DNA of 64,000 nucleotides from Streptomyces sp. B3I8 (GTDB taxonomy: Bacteria; Actinomycetota; Actinomycetes; Streptomycetales; Streptomycetaceae): positions 2,989,501 through 3,053,500 of the forward strand of contig NZ_JAUSYN010000002.1 in assembly GCF_030816915.1 (NCBI RefSeq), given 5' to 3'. Positions 16,339 to 23,851 of the stretch are shown one piece after another. Under the pieces are notes generated by a model that did not search any database, was not told the DNA's origin, and saw only the letters and a program-made list of their open reading frames with translations. How positions within the stretch are numbered: the stretch's first letter is position 1; each line of letters begins with the position of its first letter. The translations under genes were made by a program, and so were the position numbers.

Positions 16339-17103
16339 TCACCCGTAGTACTTCTTGTGCATGGTCCTGGCCGCGTCGCCGCTGCCGAAGTGGAAGACGC
16401 CGCCCTTGTTCTTCTGCACCACGTTGGTGGGCGCGGGAGCCGCCGCCTCCTCCGTCTCCGGGTCGGCCACGAGCGGCTCCAGTTCCTCCCGGCCGTGCTC
16501 CGGTACGTGGATCCAGCCGTAGCCGCTGAACTCCTTCTGGTGAACGTGCACCCTGACGTACCGGCTCGGATCCAGTCCCTGGCCCTCGCCTCGAAGCCGG
16601 ACCACGTCCTGGTAGATCCGGTCGGAAACGATCACCGCGAGATCGGTCGAGCCGAGAGCCTCCAGCACGTGCTTCAGCTGGGGCGCGTTGAGATAGCGCG
16701 CGACGGAGACGGGGGCGGGCCCGCTGTGGCCGAGAGCGGCTGTGCGGGCCACTCCGAAGTCGATGGCGAGCCGGAGCCTCATCCGCTCCTCTTCGGCGCG
16801 GTTGGCGTTGCGCTCGCCGAGCCGGACGGCCAGGTTCCGTACGAAGCTGCCGAGTACCAGAGGTTCCTGAGTTCCGAGCGGCAGCACGGCGAATTCCTGA
16901 TCGCCCTGCGGTTGGCGTTCCCAGGCCGTGCGGTCCAGGCCGCTGAGTACCGCCGCCTCTTCCAGCACTCGCACCAGGTCGGTTTGGAAGGCCTCCTGGC
17001 TCGGGGTGTCGAGGCGGCTGTACTTCTCCACGTCGGCAGCCATGCACAGATGCCGCGTGATGATTTCCCGTGAATGCGATTGCGATGTCATGGACTCAGT
17101 CAC
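16339..17103 (-). CDS. Class III nucleotide cyclase-fold protein with C-terminal signalling motif
   Basis: 254 residues. The cyclase-homology fold shows LCMAADVEKYSRL (first metal Asp, residue 24) and QGDQEFAVLP (second metal Asp, residue 68), with RLRLAIDFGVA and APVSVARYLNAPQLKHVL later. In that last segment an Arg aligns with the transition-state Arg, but the usual Asn is Ser, so catalysis is uncertain. The C-terminus (about 215-254) is a flexible linker followed by FGSGDAARTMHKKYYG, matched in the downstream NTPase. An alternative ATG at 17091 would give MTSQSHSREIITRH. First gene of the three-gene operon; a Crp/Fnr regulator gene lies 110 bases upstream on the same strand. It may make a cyclic nucleotide or act as a switched-off cyclase fold used as effector. 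Confidence 0.8.
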   Translation of the reverse strand: MTESMTSQSHSREIITRHLCMAADVEKYSRLDTPSQEAFQTDLVRVLEEAAVLSGLDRTAWERQPQGDQEFAVLPLGTQEPLVLGSFVRNLAVRLGERNANRAEEERMRLRLAIDFGVARTAALGHSGPAPVSVARYLNAPQLKHVLEALGSTDLAVIVSDRIYQDVVRLRGEGQGLDPSRYVRVHVHQKEFSGYGWIHVPEHGREELEPLVADPETEEAAAPAPTNVVQKNKGGVFHFGSGDAARTMHKKYYG

Positions 17104-17215
17104 CCGTCTGCCGTGGTCGAACGAGGTCGGGCGTCAACTGTGCGCCCGGAGACGGGGAACACCGAGTGGGTCGTAGAAATACGGTTTTCGGCAGGCGGGG
17201 CAGGCGACACCCCTG

Positions 17216-17935
17216 TTACGGGACGGCTGCGGGCAGCCGGGCGACTGCCCGCAGCCGGAGCAGGTCGAGGACAGTGGTGCGGCGGTAGCCGGTGGTGATG
17301 AGGTCGTCCCTGCGCAGTTCGGCGAGCGCCTTGTGGATGGTGACCTCCGCCGAGCCGGCGAGCGCGGCCAGTTCCGGCTGGGTGAGGTCGACCCCTATGA
17401 CCAGCCCGCGGGGCACCGGATGACCGTACGAGGTCGCCAGTTCGGCGAGCACGCGGGCAAGCCGTACCTTGACCGGATATCCCCCGAACTCCACTCGCCG
17501 TTGGTTCGACCAGCGCAGCCGCTGCACGACGATCCGGTTGACCGCGCGCGCCGCCTCGGGGTGGAGTTCGAGGAACGCCCGAAGGTCGGACTCTCGGACG
17601 ATACTGGCGACGACCTCTCCGCAGGCGGTGACCGTGGCCGACCTCGGCGCACCGTCGTCCATGGCGGCCATCTCGCCGACTATGTCCCCTCCGACGCGGA
17701 TGGCGAGCAACGACTCGTGGCCGTTGTCCAAGCGAGCGGTGACCTTGACGAATCCGGAGCGCAGAAGAATCACATGGTTGGAGAAGTCGCCCTCGCGGAG
17801 CAGGATGTCCTCGGGCAGGTAGCGGCAGCGGGTACCGATCCGGAGCAGCTCGATACGGACGGGTTCCGACAGGCCACCGAGGAAGCTGCGGGCGGGCCAC
17901 CCTTCGAGGCCCTGGGATGGAAACTGCGGCGTCAA
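17216..17935 (-). CDS. Crp/Fnr-family transcription regulator
   Basis: 239 residues. A cyclic-nucleotide-binding beta barrel fills about residues 20-140 (LLRIGTRCRYLPEDILLREGD, VGGDIVGEMAAMDDGAPRSA with the FGE-like GEMA and a following RSA, as in cNMP binders), then a dimer helix and winged helix (VDLTQPELAALAGSAEVTIHKALAELR). The TTG at 17935 is chosen because GGAGAGGAG lies five bases before it and the frame upstream shows no homology. The barrel retains the E...RSA signature, so it may sense cAMP-like ligands. Its place directly upstream of a cyclase-fold gene suggests a functional link. Confidence 0.85.
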   Translation of the reverse strand: MTPQFPSQGLEGWPARSFLGGLSEPVRIELLRIGTRCRYLPEDILLREGDFSNHVILLRSGFVKVTARLDNGHESLLAIRVGGDIVGEMAAMDDGAPRSATVTACGEVVASIVRESDLRAFLELHPEAARAVNRIVVQRLRWSNQRRVEFGGYPVKVRLARVLAELATSYGHPVPRGLVIGVDLTQPELAALAGSAEVTIHKALAELRRDDLITTGYRRTTVLDLLRLRAVARLPAAVP

Positions 17936-18189
17936 GGGCGCTCCTCTCCTTCTCCGCACCACTTTGATCTGCTTCTGATCCGTGCGAATCAGCTGTTCCA
18001 GAGAAGCAGTTGACAGGGGACCGGGACAGAGTGTGCGGAGGGTCCACTTGATGCGCCGGGCGCGCATCAGGGGCGCACGCCAGGACGATGAGCGCCTATG
18101 CAGCAGCCTCGACTGCTGCGCCGATGGCGGCGGACGGGGAAGTGGTACCAGTACGTCGCCACGAGCCGGTACGCCAGGACGTAGGCGTC

Positions 18190-18360
18190 CGCCGCCATGC
18201 CCGCGGGCCTGCCCGCAGAACAGCACCAGTGCGCGCGGAGCCGTGCGTTGCTCCCCTTCGAAACCCTCGAACCACCTGACGCCCTCGTCCGCAGGTCTCA
18301 GCCCCTGTGCGAGTTCGTTGAGGATCACCTCGTGTGCGTACGGCACAGGCTTCCACTCCC
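18190..18360 (-). pseudogene. DUF5958-like fragment
   Basis: The minus strand reads VILNELAQGLRPADEGVRWF, EGFEGEQRTAPRALVLFCGQ, the start of a small Streptomyces family (DUF5958). The rest of that protein does not follow in any frame, so this is a truncated remnant. The family name is from memory of its N-terminal signature and is only moderately certain. Confidence 0.45.
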
Positions 18361-18862
18361 GCGGTCCGGACCGACGGTACGCGCACGGTACCCCGCAGGC
18401 AGCACGGTTTTCCGCGCCCTGACGGCGCAGCCACCTGACGCAAGCAGGCCTCTCCGGGGCGAAGCCGCGCGGCAGGCCTTCCGGGAGGCCCGCGTTCCAC
18501 GAGTGCGTGTCCCGCTGAGTGACAGCGCGGACGAACAGCGGCAGACAAGCACAGATTCCAGTGGGCCGTTCCACCAGGTGAGAGCCGGATCAGCCCAAGG
18601 TCATGCGCCCGCCCAGGTCGCCTCTGGACGAAAGGTTTCAAAGTTCAAGGGTCCGCGACGGCGGCGGCGCAATGCTCGCTCCGCGAGTCCGGTACCTCGC
18701 TTGGTCAGGTCTGGGTGGGCATGAAGCCGCTGCGGGTGGTGCCCGAGGACAGCAGGGCGGGCCAGTCGAGTGTCTCGGGCAGGTGGTCGAGACACAGGAC
18801 GACCGCTCCGCCGGCTTGCTCGGCATCCACGCAACAGTCGCCCATGTCCCTCGGTGCCCCGA

Positions 18863-18898
18863 GGGCGCGACGGTGCTCGTGGTCGAATCACGTGGATG
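18863..18898 (+). repeat. 36-base repeat, decayed copy of NfeD-like coding sequence
   Basis: Identical over 36 bases to 19370-19405, inside the intact NfeD-like gene, and in the frame that reads GATVLVVESRG. The flanks differ, so a small duplication (or remnant of a paralogue) lies 0.5 kb upstream of the gene. Confidence 0.85.
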
Positions 18899-19226
18899 GG
18901 CATGCGTTCCCGGGACTGCCCAGGTGAGGAACACAGCCAGGAAGATGAGAATGATCAGAGCATGTGCACCCCAAGGCGCCGGAGCCTTCGGTGTCCGAGA
19001 ACATCGACCAGTCTGGCGGGCGGACGTTCGAGCGGGGCGTCCGTCTCTCCGGGTGCCTCGTCACCGCCGGGGCGGCTGTCGACGGGTGGGGAGTCGGGGT
19101 GCCGTGGCGCGTCGTGGGAAGTGGGTGCGGTCCGGTGGTGCAGACCGGGGGCTCCTGGGCGTTGGGTCCCGGGCGGACTGGGGCTATCGTCGGGATCAGA
19201 GGGCCAGGCGAGGAGGACCGCCGGTG

Positions 19227-19478
19227 ATGCCGCAGGACGAGGCCGTGATCGGCTGCACGGGGAAGGTACTCATCGGAACTCGCGGTTCCGCGGGCCCCGG
19301 CGAGATCCTGGTGCGGGTAAGAGGGGGTTCCGAGACGTTCCTGGCCTGGTCGGAGAGCCCCTTGTCCGCGGGCGCGACGGTGCTCGTGGTCGAATCACGT
19401 GGATGCCGCGAGGTGGGCGTCATCGAGTGGGTGGATCCATTGGACGCGCTCGGCGAGAGAACCGCCGACGCCGGCTGA
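19227..19478 (+). CDS. NfeD-like small protein, partner of flotillin
   Basis: 83 residues (MPQDEAVIGCTGKVLIGTRG, SAGPGEILVRVRGGSETFLA, SPLSAGATVLVVESRGCREV), an OB-fold resembling the soluble C-terminal domain of NfeD proteins; the usual membrane part is absent. GAGGAGGA lies nine bases before the ATG; a GTG one codon earlier is also possible. It ends 11 bases before the flotillin gene, the standard NfeD-flotillin pairing, in which the small protein is thought to help assemble flotillin membrane domains. Confidence 0.85.
   Translation: MPQDEAVIGCTGKVLIGTRGSAGPGEILVRVRGGSETFLAWSESPLSAGATVLVVESRGCREVGVIEWVDPLDALGERTADAG
19370..19405 (+). repeat. 36-base repeat, copy inside the NfeD-like gene
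   Basis: Partner of 18863-18898. Confidence 0.85.
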
Positions 19479-19489
19479 GGAGTACAGGC

Positions 19490-20680
19490 ATGTTCGGTTA
19501 CCGCGTCCCCGCACCCGACGAGGCGATGTTGATCTCGGGCGGCAGGCGGGGACTGGGGGGCGCGCCGTTCCGAGTGGTGACAGGGCACGGGAAGTTCGTG
19601 CTTCCGGTCTTCCGGAAGGTCAGGTTCCTCACCCTGTCGATGTGCGAGTCCGAGGTCACCGAGACGTGTGTGACCAAGCAGGGCATCGCGTTGCACGTCC
19701 GCGCGGTCATCGCCTTCAAGGTCGGCAACGACCACGAAAGCATCATCAACGCGGGTCAGCGCTTCCTGTCCGACCAGGATCAGATGTCGGTGCTCACCGG
19801 CCGGATCTTCGCCGGGCATCTGCGGGCCATCATCGGTTCGATGACGGTCGAGGAGATCGTCACCGAGCGGCAGAAGCTCGCCGCGGAGGTCCTGGACACC
19901 TCCAAGACGGAGATGGCGAAGATCGGCCTGACCGTCGACTCCCTCCAGATCCAGTCGATCGACGACGGTGACACCGGCTACATCGACGCGATGTCGGCCC
20001 CGCACAAGGCCGCCATCCAGCGGCAGGCCCAGATCGCCCAGGCACAGGCCACCCAGGCCGCGGCCCAGGCGGAGCAGGCGGCGGCCCGTGAGCAGGCCGA
20101 GTACGCCCGGCAGACCGCCATCGTCCAGGCCGAGTACTCGGCCGAGGTGGACCGTGCCCAGGCGCAGGCCGCGCAGGCCGGACCGCTGGCGCAGGCACAC
20201 GCCCAGCAGGAGGTGCTCGCCGTCCAGACGGAGCTGGCGCAGCGTCAGGCGCGTTTGCGGCAGCAGCAGTTGGTGGCCGAGGTCGTCAAGCCCGCCGAGG
20301 CCGAGGCCGAGCGGGTCAGGATACTCGCGGCCGCCGAGGCGCAGCGGATGAAGATCCAGGCGGAGGCGGCGGCCTCGTACGACCGGGTCGCGCTCGACCG
20401 GATGCTGATCGACCAGCTCCCGCAGATCGTCAAGGAGGCCGCCGGTGGCCTCGCCGGCGCCAACGTCAATGTCCTCAACGGCGCGGACGGCCTCGGTGAG
20501 ATCGCCGCCGGCCTGGTGTCCCAGGGCCTGACGATCCTCGACTCGGTCCGGCAGAACCTGAGCGGCCAGGATGCCGACGGCCACCGCCCCGGCTCCGGGG
20601 AGGGCGAGGACAGCGGCCTGCGCCAGCTGCCCTTCGGCAAGGAGCGGGCACCGAGGGACGGTCGGGTGGACGTCGACTAG
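19490..20680 (+). CDS. Flotillin-family SPFH protein
   Basis: 396 residues. An SPFH/band-7 domain occupies about residues 15-180 (EAMLISGGRRG, VVTGHGKFVLPVFRKV, TKQGIALHVRAVIAFKVGND, GHLRAIIGSMTVEEIVTERQ). A long flotillin coiled coil follows, rich in Ala/Gln/Glu repeats (AQAQATQAAAQAEQAAARE, VEVVKPAEAE-like segments), then IKEAAGG-type end and an acidic tail. Flotillins assemble detergent-resistant membrane domains and scaffold envelope and stress complexes. Start ATG follows GAGGAG by seven bases. Cotranscribed with the NfeD-like gene. Confidence 0.95.
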   Translation: MFGYRVPAPDEAMLISGGRRGLGGAPFRVVTGHGKFVLPVFRKVRFLTLSMCESEVTETCVTKQGIALHVRAVIAFKVGNDHESIINAGQRFLSDQDQMSVLTGRIFAGHLRAIIGSMTVEEIVTERQKLAAEVLDTSKTEMAKIGLTVDSLQIQSIDDGDTGYIDAMSAPHKAAIQRQAQIAQAQATQAAAQAEQAAAREQAEYARQTAIVQAEYSAEVDRAQAQAAQAGPLAQAHAQQEVLAVQTELAQRQARLRQQQLVAEVVKPAEAEAERVRILAAAEAQRMKIQAEAAASYDRVALDRMLIDQLPQIVKEAAGGLAGANVNVLNGADGLGEIAAGLVSQGLTILDSVRQNLSGQDADGHRPGSGEGEDSGLRQLPFGKERAPRDGRVDVD

Positions 20681-20877
20681 GGCCGGTCTCCAGGAGCGGT
20701 GAACAGGCTTTCGTGTGCGGAGGAGGGCGTCGGCGCTCGGCGCTCACTGTTTGTCGCTCACTGTTTGTCGCCGCTGCCCGGGTTCTGCCGGGGCACGAAG
20801 GGAAGGGCAGGCTCAGGAGGGGTTTCCTCCGGGGCCGGCCCTTCGCCGTGTTCGGGGTCGTGCCACACGCGGGCCAT

Positions 20878-20963
20878 CACACCCGGCCCCTCGCACCCGG
20901 CCCATCCACGCGCAGGCCGTCACACCCGGCCCCTCGCACCCGGCCCATCCACGCGCAGGCCGT
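20878..20963 (+). repeat. 43-base tandem repeat, two exact copies
   Basis: Unit starts CACACCCGGCCCCTCGCACC and itself contains an internal ACCCGGCCC duplication. Copies 20878-20920 and 20921-20963 abut the stop codon of the ABC permease gene. The rest of 20681-20877 holds nothing recognisable. Confidence 0.9.
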
Positions 20964-21712
20964 CACACGCGGGCCAGCACCACCGCCCGGGACCGTGAGA
21001 GGACCACCCCGGCCAGCGCCAGCCCCCAGCACACCAGCACCAGGACAGGGCGCAGCACGGGCGCGTCCCCGCCGCCCGGTGTGACGAGGGTGGCGAGTTG
21101 GTCGAGGGAGCGGGTGGGGAGGAAGTCGGCGGCGTGGCGCAGGCCGGCGGGGAAGTCGTCGAGGGGGAACCACAGGCCGCCGAGCATGGCGAGCGGGAAG
21201 AAGACGCCCAGGCTGATGTACTGGGCCGACTCGCCGACCGCGACGAGTCCCACGGCCAGGCCGGCCAGGACGAAGACGAGGCTGGCGCCCCAGATGACGC
21301 CGAGTGCGGCGAGCCAGTCGGCGGCCGGCATGGAGACGTCGTTGGCGAAGGCACCGAGGGCGAAGACGACCACGGCCGCGGGCAGCGTGGCCAGCCAGGC
21401 GGTGAGTGCCTTCGCGCCGAGGTAGGCGGCGCCGGAGAGCGGGGTGAGCAGCACCTGGCGGGCCCAGCCTTCGCCGCGCTCCGTGCCGAGGCGGATGCCC
21501 GCGCCGTTGAGTGCGCCGAAGAACGCGCCGGACACCGACATGGAGAGCATGTAGTCGCGGGCGAAGAGCGGGCTCTCGGAGAGGGTGTCCTGGGCGACCA
21601 TCGTGAACATGACGTAGAAGCCCGCGGAGAACAGTACGGAGAAGGTCAGGAAGTAGGCGCTGCGGACGAGGCAGAGGGTGTCCAGCTTGGCGTAGCGCAG
21701 CATGTCAGTCAT
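20963..21712 (-). CDS. ABC-2 type exporter permease of the RiPP cluster
   Basis: 249 residues with six predicted membrane helices (for example YFLTFSVLFSAGFYVMFTMV, TLPAAVVVFALGAFANDV, SLVFVLAGLAVGLVAVGESA, PVLVLVCWGLALAGVVL) and the ABC-2 pattern FFPLAMLGGLWFPLDDFP. The start ATG (21712) overlaps the ATPase gene's stop by eight bases, giving MTDMLRYAKLD; earlier in-frame sequence is inside the ATPase gene. Together they form a drug/peptide exporter, divergent from the modified-peptide genes, analogous to SagGHI in the streptolysin S cluster: export of product, self-protection, or both. Confidence 0.9.
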   Translation of the reverse strand: MTDMLRYAKLDTLCLVRSAYFLTFSVLFSAGFYVMFTMVAQDTLSESPLFARDYMLSMSVSGAFFGALNGAGIRLGTERGEGWARQVLLTPLSGAAYLGAKALTAWLATLPAAVVVFALGAFANDVSMPAADWLAALGVIWGASLVFVLAGLAVGLVAVGESAQYISLGVFFPLAMLGGLWFPLDDFPAGLRHAADFLPTRSLDQLATLVTPGGGDAPVLRPVLVLVCWGLALAGVVLSRSRAVVLARV

Positions 21713-22742
21713 TTCCGTCGCCTCCTTCGCCCGGAACGGCCCCATGTCCGCCCGCCCCGTGTCCGCCGGCTCCCTGACTGTCCGGGTGGCCCCCGTCCCC
21801 CTGCGCCTGGCCCTCGTCGACGCTGAGGAGCTCGCTGAGCGCGTCCTCCAGGGAGGCGGAGGTGATGGCGACGTCCCGCAGTACGACGTCGTCCCGGTCG
21901 CCGCCGATCTTCGCGTAGAGCGCGGCGAGTGTGGCGTCGCTGTCGGCGGTGGTCACCGTACGGGTGGGGCCGTCCTCCTCGACCGCGCGCACCCCGGGCA
22001 GGCCGCGCAGCATGCCGTCGGCGAGCGGTTCGGCCGTGCGGAAGGAGATGCGGCTCTCGGTGAAGGAGGACCGCAGTTGGGCGACCGTGCCGTCGGCGAC
22101 GACCTTCCCGGCCCGTAACACCACGACGCGGTCGGCGAACTGCTCGGCCTCGTGGAGGTAGTGGGTGGTGAACAGGACCGTGGCGCCGTCCTCGACACGC
22201 TCGTTGAGCACCTGCCAGAAGCGGGCCCGGGCCGACACGTCGAGAGCGACCGTCGGTTCGTCGAGGAAGAGCAGGCGGGGCAGTCCGGCGAGGGCGAGGG
22301 CCAGTTTCAGGCGTTGGCGCTCTCCTCCGGAGAGCTGTGTCACCTGTCGTGTGCGTAAGTCCCGCAGGCCGGTCTCCGCGAGCACCTGGGCGCTGGTGCG
22401 GCGGCCGTACAAGTCGGTGACCAGGGATATGAGTTCGCCGACCCGGGCGCCTCGCATCAGACCCGTCTCCTGGAGCATCGCGCCGAGTTCTCCGGCCGCG
22501 AGTGCCGGTTCGGGCCGGCCGCCGAGCACCTCGACGGTGCCGCTCTCGGGCTTGAGCAGACCGAGCAGGACGTAGGTCAGTGTGGTCTTGCCCGCGCCGT
22601 TGGCGCCGAGCAGCGCCACGCGTTCGCCCCGTCGCACCTGAAGGCTCACCCCCGACAGCACACGCACCCGTGTGCCGCCGCGTCGCCGCACGACGTCCAC
22701 ATCCCGAATGCGCACCAGGAGCTGGGCATCCGCTGCGATCAT
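21705..22742 (-). CDS. ABC exporter ATPase of the RiPP cluster
   Basis: 345 residues. Walker A GANGAGKTT (about 46-54), Q-loop LQETGLMRG, signature LSGGERQRLKLALALAG (about 137) and Walker B RLLFLDEPTVALD (about 159) are intact, with the H-loop in TTHYLHEAEQ. The C-terminal extension (residues 235-345) resembles the DrrA-type domain and ends in a Gly/His-rich tail (GAGGHGAGGHGAVPGEGG). Overlaps the permease gene; both are transcribed away from the precursor gene across a 273-base promoter region. Confidence 0.92.
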   Translation of the reverse strand: MIAADAQLLVRIRDVDVVRRRGGTRVRVLSGVSLQVRRGERVALLGANGAGKTTLTYVLLGLLKPESGTVEVLGGRPEPALAAGELGAMLQETGLMRGARVGELISLVTDLYGRRTSAQVLAETGLRDLRTRQVTQLSGGERQRLKLALALAGLPRLLFLDEPTVALDVSARARFWQVLNERVEDGATVLFTTHYLHEAEQFADRVVVLRAGKVVADGTVAQLRSSFTESRISFRTAEPLADGMLRGLPGVRAVEEDGPTRTVTTADSDATLAALYAKIGGDRDDVVLRDVAITSASLEDALSELLSVDEGQAQGDGGHPDSQGAGGHGAGGHGAVPGEGGDGND

Positions 22743-22910
22743 CTCGCCTCATTCCGGCCGCTTGTGAGCTGCGTCACCCTAGCATGGGATCTTCGCCGGA
22801 AACAGCCCTCCCGCCTTTCGCTCACGCCCCTTTCTCCTGCCTTTTTTGTCATCGCTCGGGAATGACATATGTAACCGGCAACCGGTGACACTTCTCGCAA
22901 ATATCGCACA

Positions 22911-22940
22911 TTGACATTCCGGTAAGGGCGTTCGGATACT
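22911..22940 (+). promoter_or_regulatory. Promoter of the RiPP precursor gene
   Basis: TTGACA (22911-22916), 18-base spacer, GATACT (22935-22940): a near-consensus vegetative promoter in an unusually AT-rich stretch. Predicted transcription start near 22947 leaves a leader of about 70 bases. An ACCGGCAACCGGT element at 22874-22886 just upstream could be a regulator site. Confidence 0.65.
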
Positions 22941-23015
22941 TGCCCCCATTGGGCGGGTCGTTCAACATTCCGCCCGAATCCGTCGACCGATGTGAAGTCA
23001 GGGGGTGAAATTGAC

Positions 23016-23186
23016 ATGAAGATCGAGAGTGTGATCGTCGTCGAGCACCGTAGTTCCGCGCTTCAGCCGGGGCTCGTCATGGGCACCGACAGCGGTGCGT
23101 TCGGCGTCGTCGTGCCCGGTGCCTCGTCCTGCTGCGCCGGCTGTACGTCGTCGTCCTGCGGTGCGGTGGTGCGTCCCACCGCCTGA
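23016..23186 (+). CDS. Precursor peptide of a thiazole/oxazole-modified RiPP
   Basis: 56 residues. Leader MKIESVIVVEHRSSALQPGL continues to GVVVPGA; the core that follows is SSCCAGCTSSSCGAVVRPTA (residues 37-56), with ten Cys/Ser/Thr in a 12-residue run, the substrate type of YcaO cyclodehydratases. The VVPGA junction before a Cys/Ser run resembles the VAPGG junction of streptolysin S precursors. ATG chosen from the GGGGGTG site five to ten bases upstream; an in-frame ATG at 22992 has none. First gene of the cluster with its own promoter; 72 bases separate it from the VOC gene, giving room for read-through control. Final product and cleavage site are inferred. Confidence 0.85.
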   Translation: MKIESVIVVEHRSSALQPGLVMGTDSGAFGVVVPGASSCCAGCTSSSCGAVVRPTA

Positions 23187-23258
23187 TCGACGGGGTGCCG
23201 GGCCGTTCACGCCCGGCACCTCCAGGAGCCCGGCCGACCCGGCCCACGGAGGAGAGAG

Positions 23259-23822
23259 ATGATTCCCAAGCCCGTCATCATCAATGTGCCGGTCGACGAC
23301 GTGGACGCCGGAACGGAGTTCTACGAACATTTCCTCGGGCTGCGTCTCGCACGGTCGCTCTCGCCCGAGCAGATATCTTTCCACGCCCCCGTGTCGAGCG
23401 ACGGAATCCTGCTCACCGTCAATAAGCGGAATTTCCCGGGCGAGGGCGTGACCGTGATGTTCGCCGTCGAGGATCTCGACCGGGCACTCGACGAATGGAA
23501 GGCGACGGGCGGCACCGTCGTGGCCGGCCCCTACGATCTCCCGCTCCCCAAACGGATCCGCGCGGAGTTCCGTGATCAATTCCGCGACAGTCCTTTCTAC
23601 CGGGGTGAGGCGGGCGACTCCATGGGCCGCGGCGCCAGCCTCCACGACCCCGAGGGGAACCGCCTCGGCATCGTCGAGTTCAGCGAGTGGGCCCATGCGA
23701 CGTTCGCCCTCGGCGCCTACGCGAAGCCGGTCACCGCCGAGCAGCTGGCCGACCAGTCCATCGCGCTGTCGCGACGCGTGCCCGCCACCACCCAGATGTT
23801 CGACGACCCGTCGGACGGCTGA
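23259..23822 (+). CDS. VOC-superfamily (glyoxalase/dioxygenase fold) protein
   Basis: 187 residues, ATG after a GGAGGAGAG site. Two beta-alpha-beta-beta-beta modules are visible: VIINVPVDDVDAGTEFYEHF and VMFAVEDLDRALDEWKATGG, ending DPEGNRLGIVEFSE. Members act as metal-dependent lyases, dioxygenases or antibiotic-binding resistance proteins. Glu and His ligand positions are not clearly complete, so it may bind rather than transform. Location between precursor and dehydrogenase genes suggests tailoring of, or immunity to, the modified peptide. Confidence 0.8.
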   Translation: MIPKPVIINVPVDDVDAGTEFYEHFLGLRLARSLSPEQISFHAPVSSDGILLTVNKRNFPGEGVTVMFAVEDLDRALDEWKATGGTVVAGPYDLPLPKRIRAEFRDQFRDSPFYRGEAGDSMGRGASLHDPEGNRLGIVEFSEWAHATFALGAYAKPVTAEQLADQSIALSRRVPATTQMFDDPSDG

Positions 23823-23851
23823 GGTCACCGAGGCTCAGGGAGGGCCGCAGC

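Larger units (their letters stand above)
17936..19223. other. Long interval with only decayed coding sequence
   Basis: No intact gene is convincing in about 1.3 kb. It holds a DUF5958-like fragment (18190-18360, minus strand) and a decayed copy of part of the NfeD-like gene (18863-18898). Long open frames here are GC-rich background without homology or consistent codon use. Confidence 0.6.

Noticed and set aside
12763..17103. Canonical Pycsar system
   Set aside because: Effector-like and cyclase-fold genes are 3 kb apart, convergent, and the cyclase lacks the usual Asn; only family resemblance is claimed.
18603..19478. Long N-terminal extension of the NfeD-like gene
   Set aside because: Upstream frame lacks homology, has its best ribosome site only at 19210-19217, and contains a decayed copy of the same gene segment.
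20878..20963. CRISPR-like repeats (also 5341, 37981, 54541, 62598)
   Set aside because: Units are directly tandem without unique spacers and no cas genes are present.
22743..23015. Riboswitch upstream of the RiPP precursor
   Set aside because: The AT-rich leader is short (about 70 bases) and shows no conserved aptamer pattern; a promoter explains the composition.
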